Shown here: positions 32,058-44,279 of the stretch, piece by piece
How the letters are laid out: every line of letters begins with the position of its first letter
Numbering within the stretch: position 1 is the stretch's first letter
Assembly (NCBI RefSeq): GCF_900188435.1
Contig: NZ_FYFA01000002.1
Coordinates: 372,001-436,000, forward strand
Source: Marinobacter sp. es.048
GTDB taxonomy: Bacteria; Pseudomonadota; Gammaproteobacteria; Pseudomonadales; Oleiphilaceae
Direction: 5' to 3'
DNA length: 64,000 nucleotides
Made by a program: the position numbers and the translations under genes
Notes under the pieces: generated by a model
Databases searched by the model: none
What the model was told of the DNA's origin: nothing
Seen by the model: the letters and a program-made list of their open reading frames with translations, nothing else

Positions 32058-33941
32058 GTGACCTGGCCTCCTTTGCCCCCGGGGATCGAGCCCGCTGAAC
32101 TTGCCTGGCACGATGGGGTCCCGGAATCGAAGCGGTATGGCGATGTCTACTTCAGCCGTGACAATGGCCTGGAGGAAACTCGCCACGTTTTTCTGAAGCA
32201 TAATCAATTACCGGAGCGTTTCTCGCGGGTCCCCGAGGGCGGAAGTTTTGTTATTGCCGAAAACGGCTTCGGGACCGGCCTGAACTTTCTGGCAGCTTGG
32301 CAGGCCTGGCAGAGCCGGGCTCCAGCCAATAACGCCACCCTGCATTTTGTCTCCGTGGAACGTTTCCCCCTGACCCGGGAGGACCTTGCCCGGGCCCTGG
32401 CCTTGTGGCCAGAGTTAAAAGTGCTGGCTGATGAATTACTATCGCATTACCCGCCACTGGTACGAGGGGCTCACCGACTGGTTCTGGCCGGAGGGCGGGT
32501 TCGACTGACGCTGTTTTTCGGCGACATCAATGACGCCTGGCAATCCCTGGATTTTCACGCCGACGCCTGGTTTCTGGACGGGTTTGCCCCCGCCAGGAAT
32601 CCGGATATGTGGCTGGAAACCACCATTAACCAGGTCCGAGCCCACAGTAAGCCGGGCACTACCCTGGCGACGTTCACCTCGGTCGGCCGGATTCGTCGAG
32701 CCCTGATCGACGCCGGGTTCCGCATGGAGAAAACCTCGGGATACGGTCGCAAACGGGAAATGCTGAAGGGTATTCTTGAGGCTGAGGAGCCGGCTCAACC
32801 CGAGGACCCCGGAACCATCGCCATCATTGGGGCGGGTATCGCAGGCTGTGCGCTGGCACGAAATCTGGCGGAACGGGGCTATCCGGTGAAATTAATCGAC
32901 ACTGGTGGGCCTGGCACCGGTGCGTCCGGAAACGCTCAGGGCGCCCTGTACGTGAAGCTTGGCGTGGAGTTCAATGACCAGACCGAACTGGCCCTTTCAT
33001 CACTGACCTTTGCCCAACGCTTTTACGCCAACTGGCGCGGCAAGCACTGGCATCCGACCGGCCTGTTGCAGTTGGCTCACAGCCCGCAGGAAGAAGACCG
33101 ACAGAAGAGATTCCTCCAACGCAACGATTACCCCCGGGACATTCTTTGGCCTGTTAACCGGGAGCAGGCCAGTTCAATTTCAGGCGTACCCACGGAGTCC
33201 GGCGGACTCTGGTTTCCAGGCAGTGGCTGGCTTGAACCTGCCAACCTTTGCCGGGAATTGGCAGACCATCCGCTGATTTCCACGGAATATCACGTGAAGG
33301 TTAAACGACTGCTCCCCTGCAACGGAAAATGGCATATCTCTGCGGACGATGGGAAAACCATTGCGGCCGACCGGGCGGTGATCAGCTCGGGCCATCTGAG
33401 CCCGGGGCTTATCCCGGTAAAAGGACACTTTCGGCTTAAAGCTATACGTGGCCAGGTTTCTCACCTTCCGGCACCAGCGGTCATCAACCCGAACGCCGTT
33501 ATCTGTGGCAACCGGTACCTGAACCCGGCCCTCGGCGATATCGCCGTAACCGGGGCCACCTTTGACCTTCATGACAACAACCCGCTGCCTACCACCGAAA
33601 GCCATGACGAGAACATCCACGAACTCGGTTCGATGCTGCCGTCGCTTTTTTCTCCCAGAAGCGACAAACCGAGTGGCATTGATCTGGATGGCCGGGTTGC
33701 CTTTCGCTGCACCACCCATGACTATCAACCCGTTGCAGGCCCAGTTTTCGATGGCGAAAGCGCTAACCTGGATGACCTCTACCTGTTTACCGGGCTTGGT
33801 AGCAAAGGCCTGACGTACGCGCCGCTACTGGCCGAGTATCTGGCCGACCAGGTTACCGGGCAGCCTGCCTGCCTTCCGGCGAACCTCGTCAGACGTCTGG
33901 AAACCCGACGCCTATACCAGACGGATGTGGTGGTTTCGTAA
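32058..33941 (+). CDS. mnmC: tRNA modification enzyme MnmC (methyltransferase and FAD oxidase)
   Basis: A 627-residue fused enzyme. The N-terminal methyltransferase has ENGFGTGLNFLAAW near residues 66 to 80, and the C-terminal FAD domain starts near residue 253 with IAIIGAGIAGCALARNLAERG. The two domains turn 5-carboxymethylaminomethyl-2-thiouridine into 5-methylaminomethyl-2-thiouridine at the wobble position of tRNAs. GTG 32058 with GAAGG 8 bases upstream is chosen; a TTG at 32037 would overlap the cyclophilin gene. It follows that gene by 4 bases. Confidence 0.92.
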   Translation: MTWPPLPPGIEPAELAWHDGVPESKRYGDVYFSRDNGLEETRHVFLKHNQLPERFSRVPEGGSFVIAENGFGTGLNFLAAWQAWQSRAPANNATLHFVSVERFPLTREDLARALALWPELKVLADELLSHYPPLVRGAHRLVLAGGRVRLTLFFGDINDAWQSLDFHADAWFLDGFAPARNPDMWLETTINQVRAHSKPGTTLATFTSVGRIRRALIDAGFRMEKTSGYGRKREMLKGILEAEEPAQPEDPGTIAIIGAGIAGCALARNLAERGYPVKLIDTGGPGTGASGNAQGALYVKLGVEFNDQTELALSSLTFAQRFYANWRGKHWHPTGLLQLAHSPQEEDRQKRFLQRNDYPRDILWPVNREQASSISGVPTESGGLWFPGSGWLEPANLCRELADHPLISTEYHVKVKRLLPCNGKWHISADDGKTIAADRAVISSGHLSPGLIPVKGHFRLKAIRGQVSHLPAPAVINPNAVICGNRYLNPALGDIAVTGATFDLHDNNPLPTTESHDENIHELGSMLPSLFSPRSDKPSGIDLDGRVAFRCTTHDYQPVAGPVFDGESANLDDLYLFTGLGSKGLTYAPLLAEYLADQVTGQPACLPANLVRRLETRRLYQTDVVVS

Positions 33942-34014
33942 TAAACTCCAGCTGAAGTTTCCGGTCAGACTGCCGATAACCACTGGAAAAGTGGCGTAGT
34001 CACGGAGAGCACCC

Positions 34015-34647
34015 ATGTCCATTTATGTCAGCGAACCCGGCCGCCCGGTCGGAACCCGACTACCGGAGACATTCCGGGCAAGGCCCGTAGGCGATGTCAC
34101 TGAGCTGGCTGAAACCCAGGCCATCAATCCCGGCAGGAGTGAGGCGACGGACGCAGAGTTTCAGCAGGCAGCCAATGCCGGTCGGTATAAGGCGCTGGAA
34201 GAGTACGGCGCAGCCGCCGCAGGGGAGCGCCGTGAGGACCGCCCTTACCTGCCCGTGTCCAGTATTTCGTCGCCGACCCTGTTCACAGTTCAGGCCTCTG
34301 CAACCATTTCCGAAGCATTATCAGTGATGGATGAGCATCAGGTTCATCACCTGGTGATCATGGCGGAAAACAACGTGGCCGGCCTCGTGGATCTGCGCTG
34401 GCTCCTTGGCTGGCTTCACGAACATGAAGCCAATGCCATGAACCAGAGCCTGGTTCACATTGAGCTCCCCGCCTTCCTGACAGCGTCCCCCGAAACCGAC
34501 GCCCACCAACTTGCGAGGCTGATGCTGGCCCACCAGCTCAACGCTGCTCTGGTGGTAGACGCCAGGGGCACAGCTGCGGGCATTGTGACCAGCACCGATT
34601 ACCTGCGGCTATATGCCAGCGCCGGTCGCCATGAGGGAACGGTTTAG
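34015..34647 (+). CDS. CBS-domain protein
   Basis: A 210-residue protein with an unstructured, charged N-terminal half and a CBS pair from about residue 80 to 205. The text LFTVQASATISEALSVMDEHQVHHLVIM is a typical first CBS repeat, and TDAHQLARLMLAHQLNAALVVDARGTAAGIVTSTDYLRLY the second. CBS pairs bind adenine nucleotides and regulate enzymes or channels. No catalytic partner is fused. GGAGAG lies 8 bases before the ATG. The gene stands alone and converges on the lipoprotein gene with 11 bases between stops. Role unknown. Confidence 0.82.
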   Translation: MSIYVSEPGRPVGTRLPETFRARPVGDVTELAETQAINPGRSEATDAEFQQAANAGRYKALEEYGAAAAGERREDRPYLPVSSISSPTLFTVQASATISEALSVMDEHQVHHLVIMAENNVAGLVDLRWLLGWLHEHEANAMNQSLVHIELPAFLTASPETDAHQLARLMLAHQLNAALVVDARGTAAGIVTSTDYLRLYASAGRHEGTV

Positions 34648-34658
34648 CTCCTGGCTGC

Positions 34659-37400
34659 CTAGTTCAAAGAAGTCAGTAGTTGCCCCTCGGGGCTGAACAG
34701 GAGCACGTACCAATCGCTGCCGGCTCTGCTTAGCGCCACAATCTCGTCATCCCGGTAATTCTCCAGATCAAGGATTTCCGAATTATCCAAGGCAAGCTGA
34801 TAACGCCAGTTGTTCCTGAAGCCGGGGGCCTCCTCCACCTCCGGAACCAGCGATACCCGGGCGACGATGCCCTGCTCCAGGCCGGACACAACGCCTTCGC
34901 TGGCAAAGTCTCCGTCCGTGGCACCCGAGACAACCATGTCGCCGTCAAAAGCGGCCAACCCCTGGAGAGTTTCAGCGGCCTGATCGTTTTCGTCATTGAG
35001 GGAAAACGCCCGACTCACGATGCCTGAGGAGGAATACCCCAGAAGAAACCCTGCAGTGCTTGAGATCGACTCTCGCTCCAGCACAGGGTTGTCTTCTTCC
35101 TGCTCCAGCACCGAGTACAACCCGTCACTGGCGCCTATCAGCCAGAGTATGCTGCCCTGGAAAAGGCCAGCGGAAACCGGTTCGTCCCCGGTAGTGCCGA
35201 TCTGGCTGACACTGAGTTCGCTGGTTGCGCTGGACGCGTTGAAAAAGAAGGCGTCAATGCCTCCGATTACGGGAGCCCCTTCCACAGAGCCCGCTGCGGA
35301 ACCAAACAACGCCGGGCTGATGGACTGGGTACTGCCCCCTGCGACACTGTCATTGGCAGCGGAGCCAGCCTGACGGGTCCAAGCCACAGCCGGCTGCTGG
35401 GTATTGCCGTCCAGCTCGGTATCAATGCGCTGAAGGAAGCTGTCTTTGCCACCCGATGTCTGCTGCTGGTCAAACACGCCCGCAGTTTCCCCGGCCAGGA
35501 CAATATAGCCGCTGTTCCGGTTGATTCCGACCCAACGCACCTGATCGTCGGCATCCGTTCCGGTCCGGGTCGTCCAGGTTGGAACGTACTCGCCCCCGTT
35601 GGTGGCCGAATCAAACCAGTACAGAGACGTTACGGCATCCTGGCCACCGAGTTCGGTTGTGCCCTCGACCGGTAGGTGCGTGCTGTAAGCAACAACAAAC
35701 TCGAATCGGTCTACCTTGGTCCCGCCCTGGGTCACCTTTCGCTGTACTACGTTAATGACCGGATTTGGCGCGATCAGGCTGTCAGCGGCAGAGGATATGG
35801 CAACCTGCTGTAGCTGCCCACCACGCTGGTTGAAAATCCGCACCAGCACCCTGTCGTTATCCTGGCTGTCGTAGCCGGCAACAAATAGTCTGCCGTCGTG
35901 ACCCATCGCAATGTCCGTGGCCACGAAGCCATCACTATCATTCAGCGGGAGGGGCGATGTCAGCTCGTTAAGACTGATCCGGATCAGGTTGTCAGATTCA
36001 GCCCGGGCGTAGTCCTCGCGGCCGGCCTGGAAGTTCTCATTGATGCCCATCAATATGAATAGGTCACTGAAGGCCGGATTGGCGTACCTGCCAGCGGGTA
36101 CCCGTATCCGGAAAGGCACTTCATCGGTCCCCTCAGGGAAAACCAGTTCGTCATTCTCAACCCAGTTACCATCTTCCAGCCGCTCGATAACGAACTCGGA
36201 ATCAAGCCGCGCCGTGGAGTCTTCAGTGTGGTTGAGCTTGGCGAAGATATCCCGGTCTCTGTCGCCGGAGAGCCTGGCAACGTACTCACGCACATCACCA
36301 ACATTCAAGGTGTCCCGGCCGCCACCTTTTACGGTTTCCAGAGAAAGAACGGGCTCGTTATCCTGAATGGAAAGATTGGTGACCACGCCACCGTTACCGC
36401 TTCCGAGACCCGCCAGACCGGAACGCACTTCGGTAAGCGCCAGCCTGAGGGATTCAACGGGCTCTGGAAAGCTGTCCTCAACCACCTCAAGCGGGAGGAA
36501 GCATTCGGTGATACCTGGTTCCAGTGTGATTACACCCCGGGTATAGAAGCCCTGTTCATCGAGCTCATAGTCGATATAGTCGAGCTCATTCTCACCGGTC
36601 TCGTCCAGCGGCATCCGACTGTTGCTGCCCAACCCAACGATGTCCTTACCAGGAATAGCATCACCAGCGTTGGAGGCACTGTGATCGCAATTCTGGTGTG
36701 GAGGCGAGAATCCGACGTCGCAGCTGGATGCGTCGTAATCAGACAGAAGCTCAAAGGCCACCGCAACGCGGCTTACCGACGGTTGATCGAGGATAACCTT
36801 GACGAAGACGCGGCGCGTCGGAAGTGTCAGATCCCTGGTACCGGGGACCGAGCCGTCATCGTTGTAGAGATTGATAGTAAAGCTGTGCTCACCCTCGGTT
36901 TCCAGATCCGGCAAGGCGCACTGCTCACGGTTGCTTGCCGGGATTTCCAGGCTTTCGCCCTCCGTGAACGGCTCGGCATCGAGAGACATGACGTTGTATT
37001 TCACATCGATATCAAACGGTTGGGCGCCTGCCATGCGGCCGTCGGTTGTTACCAGGTTGATGCCTTCGGTCTTGCCCAGGTCCGCCTCGCCTCTGCTACC
37101 GCCGGTGAGGCCGGGAACGCCGCGCATTATTATGCCTTGCCGGGCCTTGTTGCTGGTGTCCTCAAGCGCCAGCCAGGACGGCGCGTTGGTGAGGGAGTAA
37201 TCAAGAATTCCCTCACCACCGTAGGCCCCGAAGTTGTAGGAGTACTCAACACCGAGATAGGCAAACACCGGGGGTACGCCGAGAATGGTGGGCTGATCGG
37301 GATCTTTTTCCGTCTTGCAGCCTGACAGCCCAAGCGAAAGTAGAGCCAGAACGACAAGTTGGCGAACAGGATGAATGCGGGAGTAAAAATCGGCGCCCAT
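34659..37400 (-). CDS. Large lipoprotein with Ig-like, Calx-beta-like and beta-propeller segments
   Basis: A 913-residue exported lipoprotein. The lipobox is LSGC near residue 28 of the start at 37400, after a short hydrophobic run. YNFGAYGGEG and NAPSWLALE near 50 to 75 resemble an Ig-like repeat. LPLEVVEDSFPEPVESLRLALTE followed by LSIQDNEP resembles a Calx-beta repeat, and two more extended beta-rich regions follow. From about residue 490 to the end there are repeated SDGLYSVL-, GGIDAFFFN- and GDGMVVSGATDGDF-like units similar to SBBP-type beta-propellers. No catalytic motif is seen. It may be surface-exposed. The ATG at 37400 gives the lipobox; the upstream frame to 37460 would not be cleaved. 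Confidence 0.7.
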   Translation of the reverse strand: MGADFYSRIHPVRQLVVLALLSLGLSGCKTEKDPDQPTILGVPPVFAYLGVEYSYNFGAYGGEGILDYSLTNAPSWLALEDTSNKARQGIIMRGVPGLTGGSRGEADLGKTEGINLVTTDGRMAGAQPFDIDVKYNVMSLDAEPFTEGESLEIPASNREQCALPDLETEGEHSFTINLYNDDGSVPGTRDLTLPTRRVFVKVILDQPSVSRVAVAFELLSDYDASSCDVGFSPPHQNCDHSASNAGDAIPGKDIVGLGSNSRMPLDETGENELDYIDYELDEQGFYTRGVITLEPGITECFLPLEVVEDSFPEPVESLRLALTEVRSGLAGLGSGNGGVVTNLSIQDNEPVLSLETVKGGGRDTLNVGDVREYVARLSGDRDRDIFAKLNHTEDSTARLDSEFVIERLEDGNWVENDELVFPEGTDEVPFRIRVPAGRYANPAFSDLFILMGINENFQAGREDYARAESDNLIRISLNELTSPLPLNDSDGFVATDIAMGHDGRLFVAGYDSQDNDRVLVRIFNQRGGQLQQVAISSAADSLIAPNPVINVVQRKVTQGGTKVDRFEFVVAYSTHLPVEGTTELGGQDAVTSLYWFDSATNGGEYVPTWTTRTGTDADDQVRWVGINRNSGYIVLAGETAGVFDQQQTSGGKDSFLQRIDTELDGNTQQPAVAWTRQAGSAANDSVAGGSTQSISPALFGSAAGSVEGAPVIGGIDAFFFNASSATSELSVSQIGTTGDEPVSAGLFQGSILWLIGASDGLYSVLEQEEDNPVLERESISSTAGFLLGYSSSGIVSRAFSLNDENDQAAETLQGLAAFDGDMVVSGATDGDFASEGVVSGLEQGIVARVSLVPEVEEAPGFRNNWRYQLALDNSEILDLENYRDDEIVALSRAGSDWYVLLFSPEGQLLTSLN

Positions 37401-37543
37401 GAAAAAATCCGTTGCAATCTTTGTTGTTATGGTGGGACCGCCCGGTTGATGCAGAAACACCGGGCGGTTTACACACCGTTACAGAACAACGCCATGGTAG
37501 CCAATTTGATACGCAGGGGATCTGCGCGAGTTCTCAGATTCGG

Positions 37544-39640
<2,097 letters not shown>

Positions 39641-39653
39641 TTAACGCCTGGCT

Positions 39654-40661
39654 TCAGACTCTCTGGGAACGCTGTTTACGCTCAAACTCCCGAATTCTCT
39701 GGCGGCAGTGCTCGATCGTTTGAGGAGTCATCACGCTGCGGCGCTCGTCTTTCAGCTCGCCGCCGAGGTTACGAACCACGGCCTGGGCAGTCTCGAGCAT
39801 GAATTCGAACGCCTGCAGGGCATTGGTGGGCCCCGGCATGCTCATGAAAAAGCTGATCCCGGGCGTGGTCAGGGCCGGCATGTCCACTGGCTTGAAGGTA
39901 CCGGGTTCAACGGCGTTAGCAACGCTGAACTGCACGGGGCTGGTGGTATCGGACTCTTCATGGCGGTGGTAAATATCCATGTCTCCGTGTTCCAGACCGC
40001 AGGCCTCAAACAACTTTTTAAGGGCCGGTCCCTTGAAGTCCTCACCGCTCTTCGCCAACACGTTGATCACAATCACTTCCCGGGCCTCGGGGCGATTCGC
40101 ACCTGCCAGGGGCTGACCTGAATCGGGTCGTGAGGGTTCGCGCCGGGCTGTATCATCTTCCACTTCAGTCGTGACCATCGGCGGAACGGCGTCCACCTCG
40201 TCCTCGATGGCACCCCAGCCTGTTTCGAGTTCGGTTTCATCAGGCTCATGGCTGGAAAGCCCAAAATCGGAGTCCGACTCAACAGGCTCTTCGTAGTGCT
40301 CGGCCACTGACTCGGTTTCCGGTTGCGGATCCGGTTCTGGCGATTCTGGCTTCTCCGATTTGGCAGCGGCCGTTACCGGACGGGTCGGCTTGGGTTTCGG
40401 AGACCCGAATCGGCTGGGCTTTTCACGCTTTACATAGCCCCGCTCTTCAAGGGTGTCGCGGGAAATGGTCCTTGCTCCGCCATTAGGCAACTCGGGGTTG
40501 TATTCGTCATCGAGTGGCGAATCTTCAAGCTCATCAGCGCCCATACCCGATGAAATCGCAATGGATTCCTTCCGGGCACGCCGCATTCGGCGCACGCCAT
40601 CAATGACAATGCCGATAATGACCAGGGTACCGATGGCAATTAACCATTCCCTAAGTGACAT
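39654..40661 (-). CDS. zipA: Cell division protein ZipA
   Basis: A 335-residue division protein. The N-terminal helix REWLIAIGTLVIIGIVIDGV (residues 4 to 23) anchors it in the inner membrane with the rest cytosolic. A Pro-, Glu- and Ser-rich linker spans about residues 60 to 190, and the C-terminal FtsZ-binding domain (about 195 to 330) contains IVINVLAKSGEDFKGPALKKLFEACGL. ZipA tethers FtsZ to the membrane in Gammaproteobacteria, which helps place the organism. It lies 122 bases after smc. Confidence 0.95.
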   Translation of the reverse strand: MSLREWLIAIGTLVIIGIVIDGVRRMRRARKESIAISSGMGADELEDSPLDDEYNPELPNGGARTISRDTLEERGYVKREKPSRFGSPKPKPTRPVTAAAKSEKPESPEPDPQPETESVAEHYEEPVESDSDFGLSSHEPDETELETGWGAIEDEVDAVPPMVTTEVEDDTARREPSRPDSGQPLAGANRPEAREVIVINVLAKSGEDFKGPALKKLFEACGLEHGDMDIYHRHEESDTTSPVQFSVANAVEPGTFKPVDMPALTTPGISFFMSMPGPTNALQAFEFMLETAQAVVRNLGGELKDERRSVMTPQTIEHCRQRIREFERKQRSQRV

Positions 40662-40783
40662 AGTGCTGCTGTCCTGTTTGCAGATCCTGTAACGTTGCTA
40701 CTCTAAGAAAAGCCCGTAATGAATACAACGCGCACCCGGGCCAGATGGCGTTTTTGTCATGGTTGCCGGATTTCTGAGCAGCC

Positions 40784-43700
40784 TCAAGCCTCCGCGAGGG
40801 CCGCAGCCTCGTCAACATCGACCGACACCAGGCGCGAACACCCCGGTTCATGCATGGTTACACCCATTAACTGATCCCCCATCTCCATGGCAATCTTGTT
40901 GTGGGTAATGTAGATGAACTGAACCTGCTTGGACATCTCCTTGACCATGTTGGCATAGCGGCCCACGTTGGCATCATCCAGCGGCGCATCTACCTCGTCC
41001 AGCATACAGAAGGGTGCCGGGTTCAGCTGGAAAATCGAAAACACCAGTGCGATCGCCGTGAGGGCCTTTTCGCCGCCTGACAGCAGGTGAATGGTACTGT
41101 TCTTCTTGCCGGGCGGCCGTGCCATGATCGCAACGCCGGTTTCCAGAAGATCCTCGCCAGTCAGCTCCAGATAAGCGTTACCGCCCCCGAAGACCTTCGG
41201 GAACAGAGCCTGGAGGCCACCGTTCACCTGGTCAAAGGTTTCCTTGAAGCGCTGCCGGGTTTCCCGGTCAATCTTCCGTATGGCGTTGTCCAGTGTTTCC
41301 AGTGCTTCCATCAGATCTTCGTGCTGGGAATCCAGATAGGTCTTGCGCTCACTCTGAACCTGGTATTCCTCAATAGCCGCAAGATTGATCGCGCCCAGCC
41401 GCTGAATGCGGTTGCCGATGCGCTCCAACTCGTCCGCCCAGTCTCTCTCGTTCGCGCCCTCGGGCAACTGGGAGAGAATATCCTGCAGCTTTACGTCCAG
41501 CTCTTTTAACTGCTCAATGTGGTTGCCAGAGCGGATTTCCAGGGCCTGGGATTCCATCTTCAGTTTTTCCAGCCGGGACCGGACTTCCTGAATGCGATGA
41601 TCGGTGCCGCTTCTGCCCTGCTCCTTTTCACGGACCTCCCGATCGATTTCTTCCAGGGAATCGCGGGCCGCCCCGAGCTTTTCCTCTTCCGCCAGTCGAC
41701 GGTCCAGCAGTCCTTCAAGCTGCATCTGCAGATCTTCTATAGGTTCCTCGGCGCTTTCCCGGGATTCCCTCAGAATCTCCAGGCGCTCATCGATGCGTTC
41801 CTTCTGAAGCTGCATCCGGTCGATGGTCTGCCTGAGGCCGTCACGCTGACTGTGAAGAGTCTGAAGCTGAAGCTGCAACTGATGCGCGTGGTCACGGTCG
41901 TGCCGGGCCTCCTGACGTAGCCGGTCGAGATTCTCACGCAGGCTGTCGCGCTGCTCGAGAAGCCGTTCTTTTTCTTCATCGTTGTCTTCAGAGGATGCCA
42001 GTGCCAGTTGCCACTCTTCGCGGGCATCCTGCAGGCTCTCTTTCTGCCCCTCAAGGTTTTCAGAGACATCCTCAATATCGTCCCGGATTCGCTGCAGACG
42101 GGCATCAATCTGCTCGGCTCGGGCCCGCAGGCCACTTACCCTCGACGACAGGGTGCTCAGCTCACGATCCGCCTCGCTCAAACGAGTCTGGGCCTCGTCC
42201 CTGGCGGATTCCGAGCGTTCGGTGCGCTCCTGAAGTTCCTCCAGTCGCTCACTGGCCGCCTCCAGTGCTTCCTCCGCTTCCGCCAGTTGCGAGCTCAGTT
42301 CGGTCACTTTCTTCTGGCGTTCAATCACACCGACCTGGCCGGCGTCCGAGTCGGGCATCAGGACCCACTCCCGGGACACCCAGACGCCCTCCGGTGTCAT
42401 CAGGCTCTGCCCGTCCCCAAGGGCAGATCGCATACCTATGGCGTCAGCGACGGTCTCTACCGCGTCGATGCCGCGAAGCAAGGAGGCAATTCCCGGTACA
42501 CCTGAAACTTTCGCCGCCAGGCCGGTATTGCCCGTATCAACAGCCGCTCCGGCTTCAACGAGGGCAAGCCCCCTTGGTGCCTCTCTCATGGCGGATGAAA
42601 GCTGGTCAATGTCGGGAAGGCAAAGGCCCTGGGTAAAACGCCCAATAACCTGCTCAACGGCAAACTCCCAGCCATCGGCGATGTTGAGCTGACTGGCCAC
42701 CCGGGGCATATCGCTCAGTGCGTTCTGTGAAAGCCAGGATTGCAGAACATCATCCCCGGCCCCCATTTGCTCATCCAGCAGCGCCTGCTGAGATTCCAGG
42801 GATGCGCGGAGGCTCTGGACCCTCTGGCGTTCGTCAGAAACGGTCTGCTCGGCGTCCCGTTGCTGCTGCCGGGCGTCGTAAAGCTCGTCCTGAATCGCAG
42901 CAATGCGCTCGGCCGCTTCTTCGCGCTTCAGTTCCAGTGTTTCCTGTTGCTCCAGCAACTCTTCCAGTTCCGCGCGATCCATCTGGCCTTCCAGCAATTC
43001 CTGCTCATCCTTGAGCTTGCGTTGGCGAGCCATAAACTGCTCAATGGCATCTTCAAGGGAACGAATCCTGGACTGGGCCAGCTCCGCCTGGCGCCGGGCG
43101 TCCGAAGAGCGGGCGCTGAAATCTTCCCACTGGTGCTGCCAGTCGCTCATCGCGTCTTCGGCCTGCTGCAGTTTCTCGCCCGATTCCTCGGAGCGCAGCG
43201 CCAGCGCTTCCTGTTCGGGCTCCATCATGTCGAGCTCTTCCTGGATACCCGCCAGCTTGTCCTCATCCTGCTCCAGTTCCCTGGCCAGTTCGCGCTGGTT
43301 GGCCATTGCCTGGTCCAGTTCCGCCGCCGTTTGCCGGCTTCGTTCACGCTGGTGCTCGAGGCTCTGCTCAATACGGGCGATATCGGCACCGGCTTCGTAA
43401 TAGCGGGCCTGTGCCCGGTTAAAATGCTCGGTGCGTTCGTGATGATTGTCTCTCAAGGATTCCAGGGACGTCTCGAGGCTGACGCGCTCGGTGAGGTATT
43501 TCTCGAGCTCGAGTTCGGTATCCCGGATCTTGCCGTGCCAGCTTTGCAAATCAGTGTCGAGGGATTGCCAGCGAAGCACCGTCAGTTCGGCTTTTTTCTG
43601 GCGCTCTTCCTGCTTGTAAGCCTTGTACTTTTCCGCCGCTGCCGCCTGGCGTTCAAGGTGCTGCAGTTGCCGGCCAAGTTCTTCCCGCAGATCCGTCAGC

Positions 43701-44278
43701 CGCTCCAGGTTTTCCTGTGTGCGACGGATACGGTTTTCCGTTTCCCGGCGCCGCTCCTTGTATTTCGATATACCCGCGGCTTCCTCAATGTAGATCCGGA
43801 GTTCCTCTGGCTTGGCCTCAATCAATCGGGAGATCATGCCCTGCTCGATGATGGCGTAGCTCCGCGGGCCCAGGCCGGTACCCAGGAACAGATCAGTAAT
43901 GTCACGGCGCCGACACTTGGAGCCATTCAGGAAGTACTCGGACTGCCCTTCCCGGGAAACCCGGCGACGAACGGAGATTTCGTTGAATTTCACGAATTCA
44001 CCGGGCGCGGAACCATCGCTGTTATCAAAGACCAACTCAATGGAGGCCTGGCCCACGGGCTTTCTTGCGCTGGAACCGTTGAAAATGACGTCGGTCATGG
44101 ATTCGCCGCGCAGGTACTTGGCGGAGCTTTCACCCATAACCCACCGAACCGCGTCGATGATGTTGGACTTGCCACAACCATTGGGGCCGACCACAGCCGT
44201 CATGTTGGATGGAAACGGAACCGTGGTGGGATCAACGAAAGATTTGAAGCCAGACAGTTTGATGGACTTCAGACGCAT
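40784..44278 (-). CDS. smc: Chromosome segregation protein SMC
   Basis: A 1164-residue SMC ATPase. The Walker A motif GPNGCGKSN lies in the first 40 residues, long coiled coils flank a hinge near residues 500 to 650, and the C-terminal part has the ABC signature LLSGGEKAL and Walker B CMLDEVDAPLDD. With ScpA and ScpB, encoded a few kilobases away, it forms the bacterial condensin. ATG 44278 begins MRLKSIKLSGFKSF, the family start; the frame extends 37 codons further without similarity. It is one base after the stop of a GntR regulator gene. Confidence 0.96.
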   Translation of the reverse strand: MRLKSIKLSGFKSFVDPTTVPFPSNMTAVVGPNGCGKSNIIDAVRWVMGESSAKYLRGESMTDVIFNGSSARKPVGQASIELVFDNSDGSAPGEFVKFNEISVRRRVSREGQSEYFLNGSKCRRRDITDLFLGTGLGPRSYAIIEQGMISRLIEAKPEELRIYIEEAAGISKYKERRRETENRIRRTQENLERLTDLREELGRQLQHLERQAAAAEKYKAYKQEERQKKAELTVLRWQSLDTDLQSWHGKIRDTELELEKYLTERVSLETSLESLRDNHHERTEHFNRAQARYYEAGADIARIEQSLEHQRERSRQTAAELDQAMANQRELARELEQDEDKLAGIQEELDMMEPEQEALALRSEESGEKLQQAEDAMSDWQHQWEDFSARSSDARRQAELAQSRIRSLEDAIEQFMARQRKLKDEQELLEGQMDRAELEELLEQQETLELKREEAAERIAAIQDELYDARQQQRDAEQTVSDERQRVQSLRASLESQQALLDEQMGAGDDVLQSWLSQNALSDMPRVASQLNIADGWEFAVEQVIGRFTQGLCLPDIDQLSSAMREAPRGLALVEAGAAVDTGNTGLAAKVSGVPGIASLLRGIDAVETVADAIGMRSALGDGQSLMTPEGVWVSREWVLMPDSDAGQVGVIERQKKVTELSSQLAEAEEALEAASERLEELQERTERSESARDEAQTRLSEADRELSTLSSRVSGLRARAEQIDARLQRIRDDIEDVSENLEGQKESLQDAREEWQLALASSEDNDEEKERLLEQRDSLRENLDRLRQEARHDRDHAHQLQLQLQTLHSQRDGLRQTIDRMQLQKERIDERLEILRESRESAEEPIEDLQMQLEGLLDRRLAEEEKLGAARDSLEEIDREVREKEQGRSGTDHRIQEVRSRLEKLKMESQALEIRSGNHIEQLKELDVKLQDILSQLPEGANERDWADELERIGNRIQRLGAINLAAIEEYQVQSERKTYLDSQHEDLMEALETLDNAIRKIDRETRQRFKETFDQVNGGLQALFPKVFGGGNAYLELTGEDLLETGVAIMARPPGKKNSTIHLLSGGEKALTAIALVFSIFQLNPAPFCMLDEVDAPLDDANVGRYANMVKEMSKQVQFIYITHNKIAMEMGDQLMGVTMHEPGCSRLVSVDVDEAAALAEA

Positions 44279-44279
44279 A

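Noticed and set aside
36228..37325. Open frame of 365 codons opposite the lipoprotein gene
   Set aside because: The minus-strand frame has a lipobox and domain-like sequence; the plus-strand frame has none.
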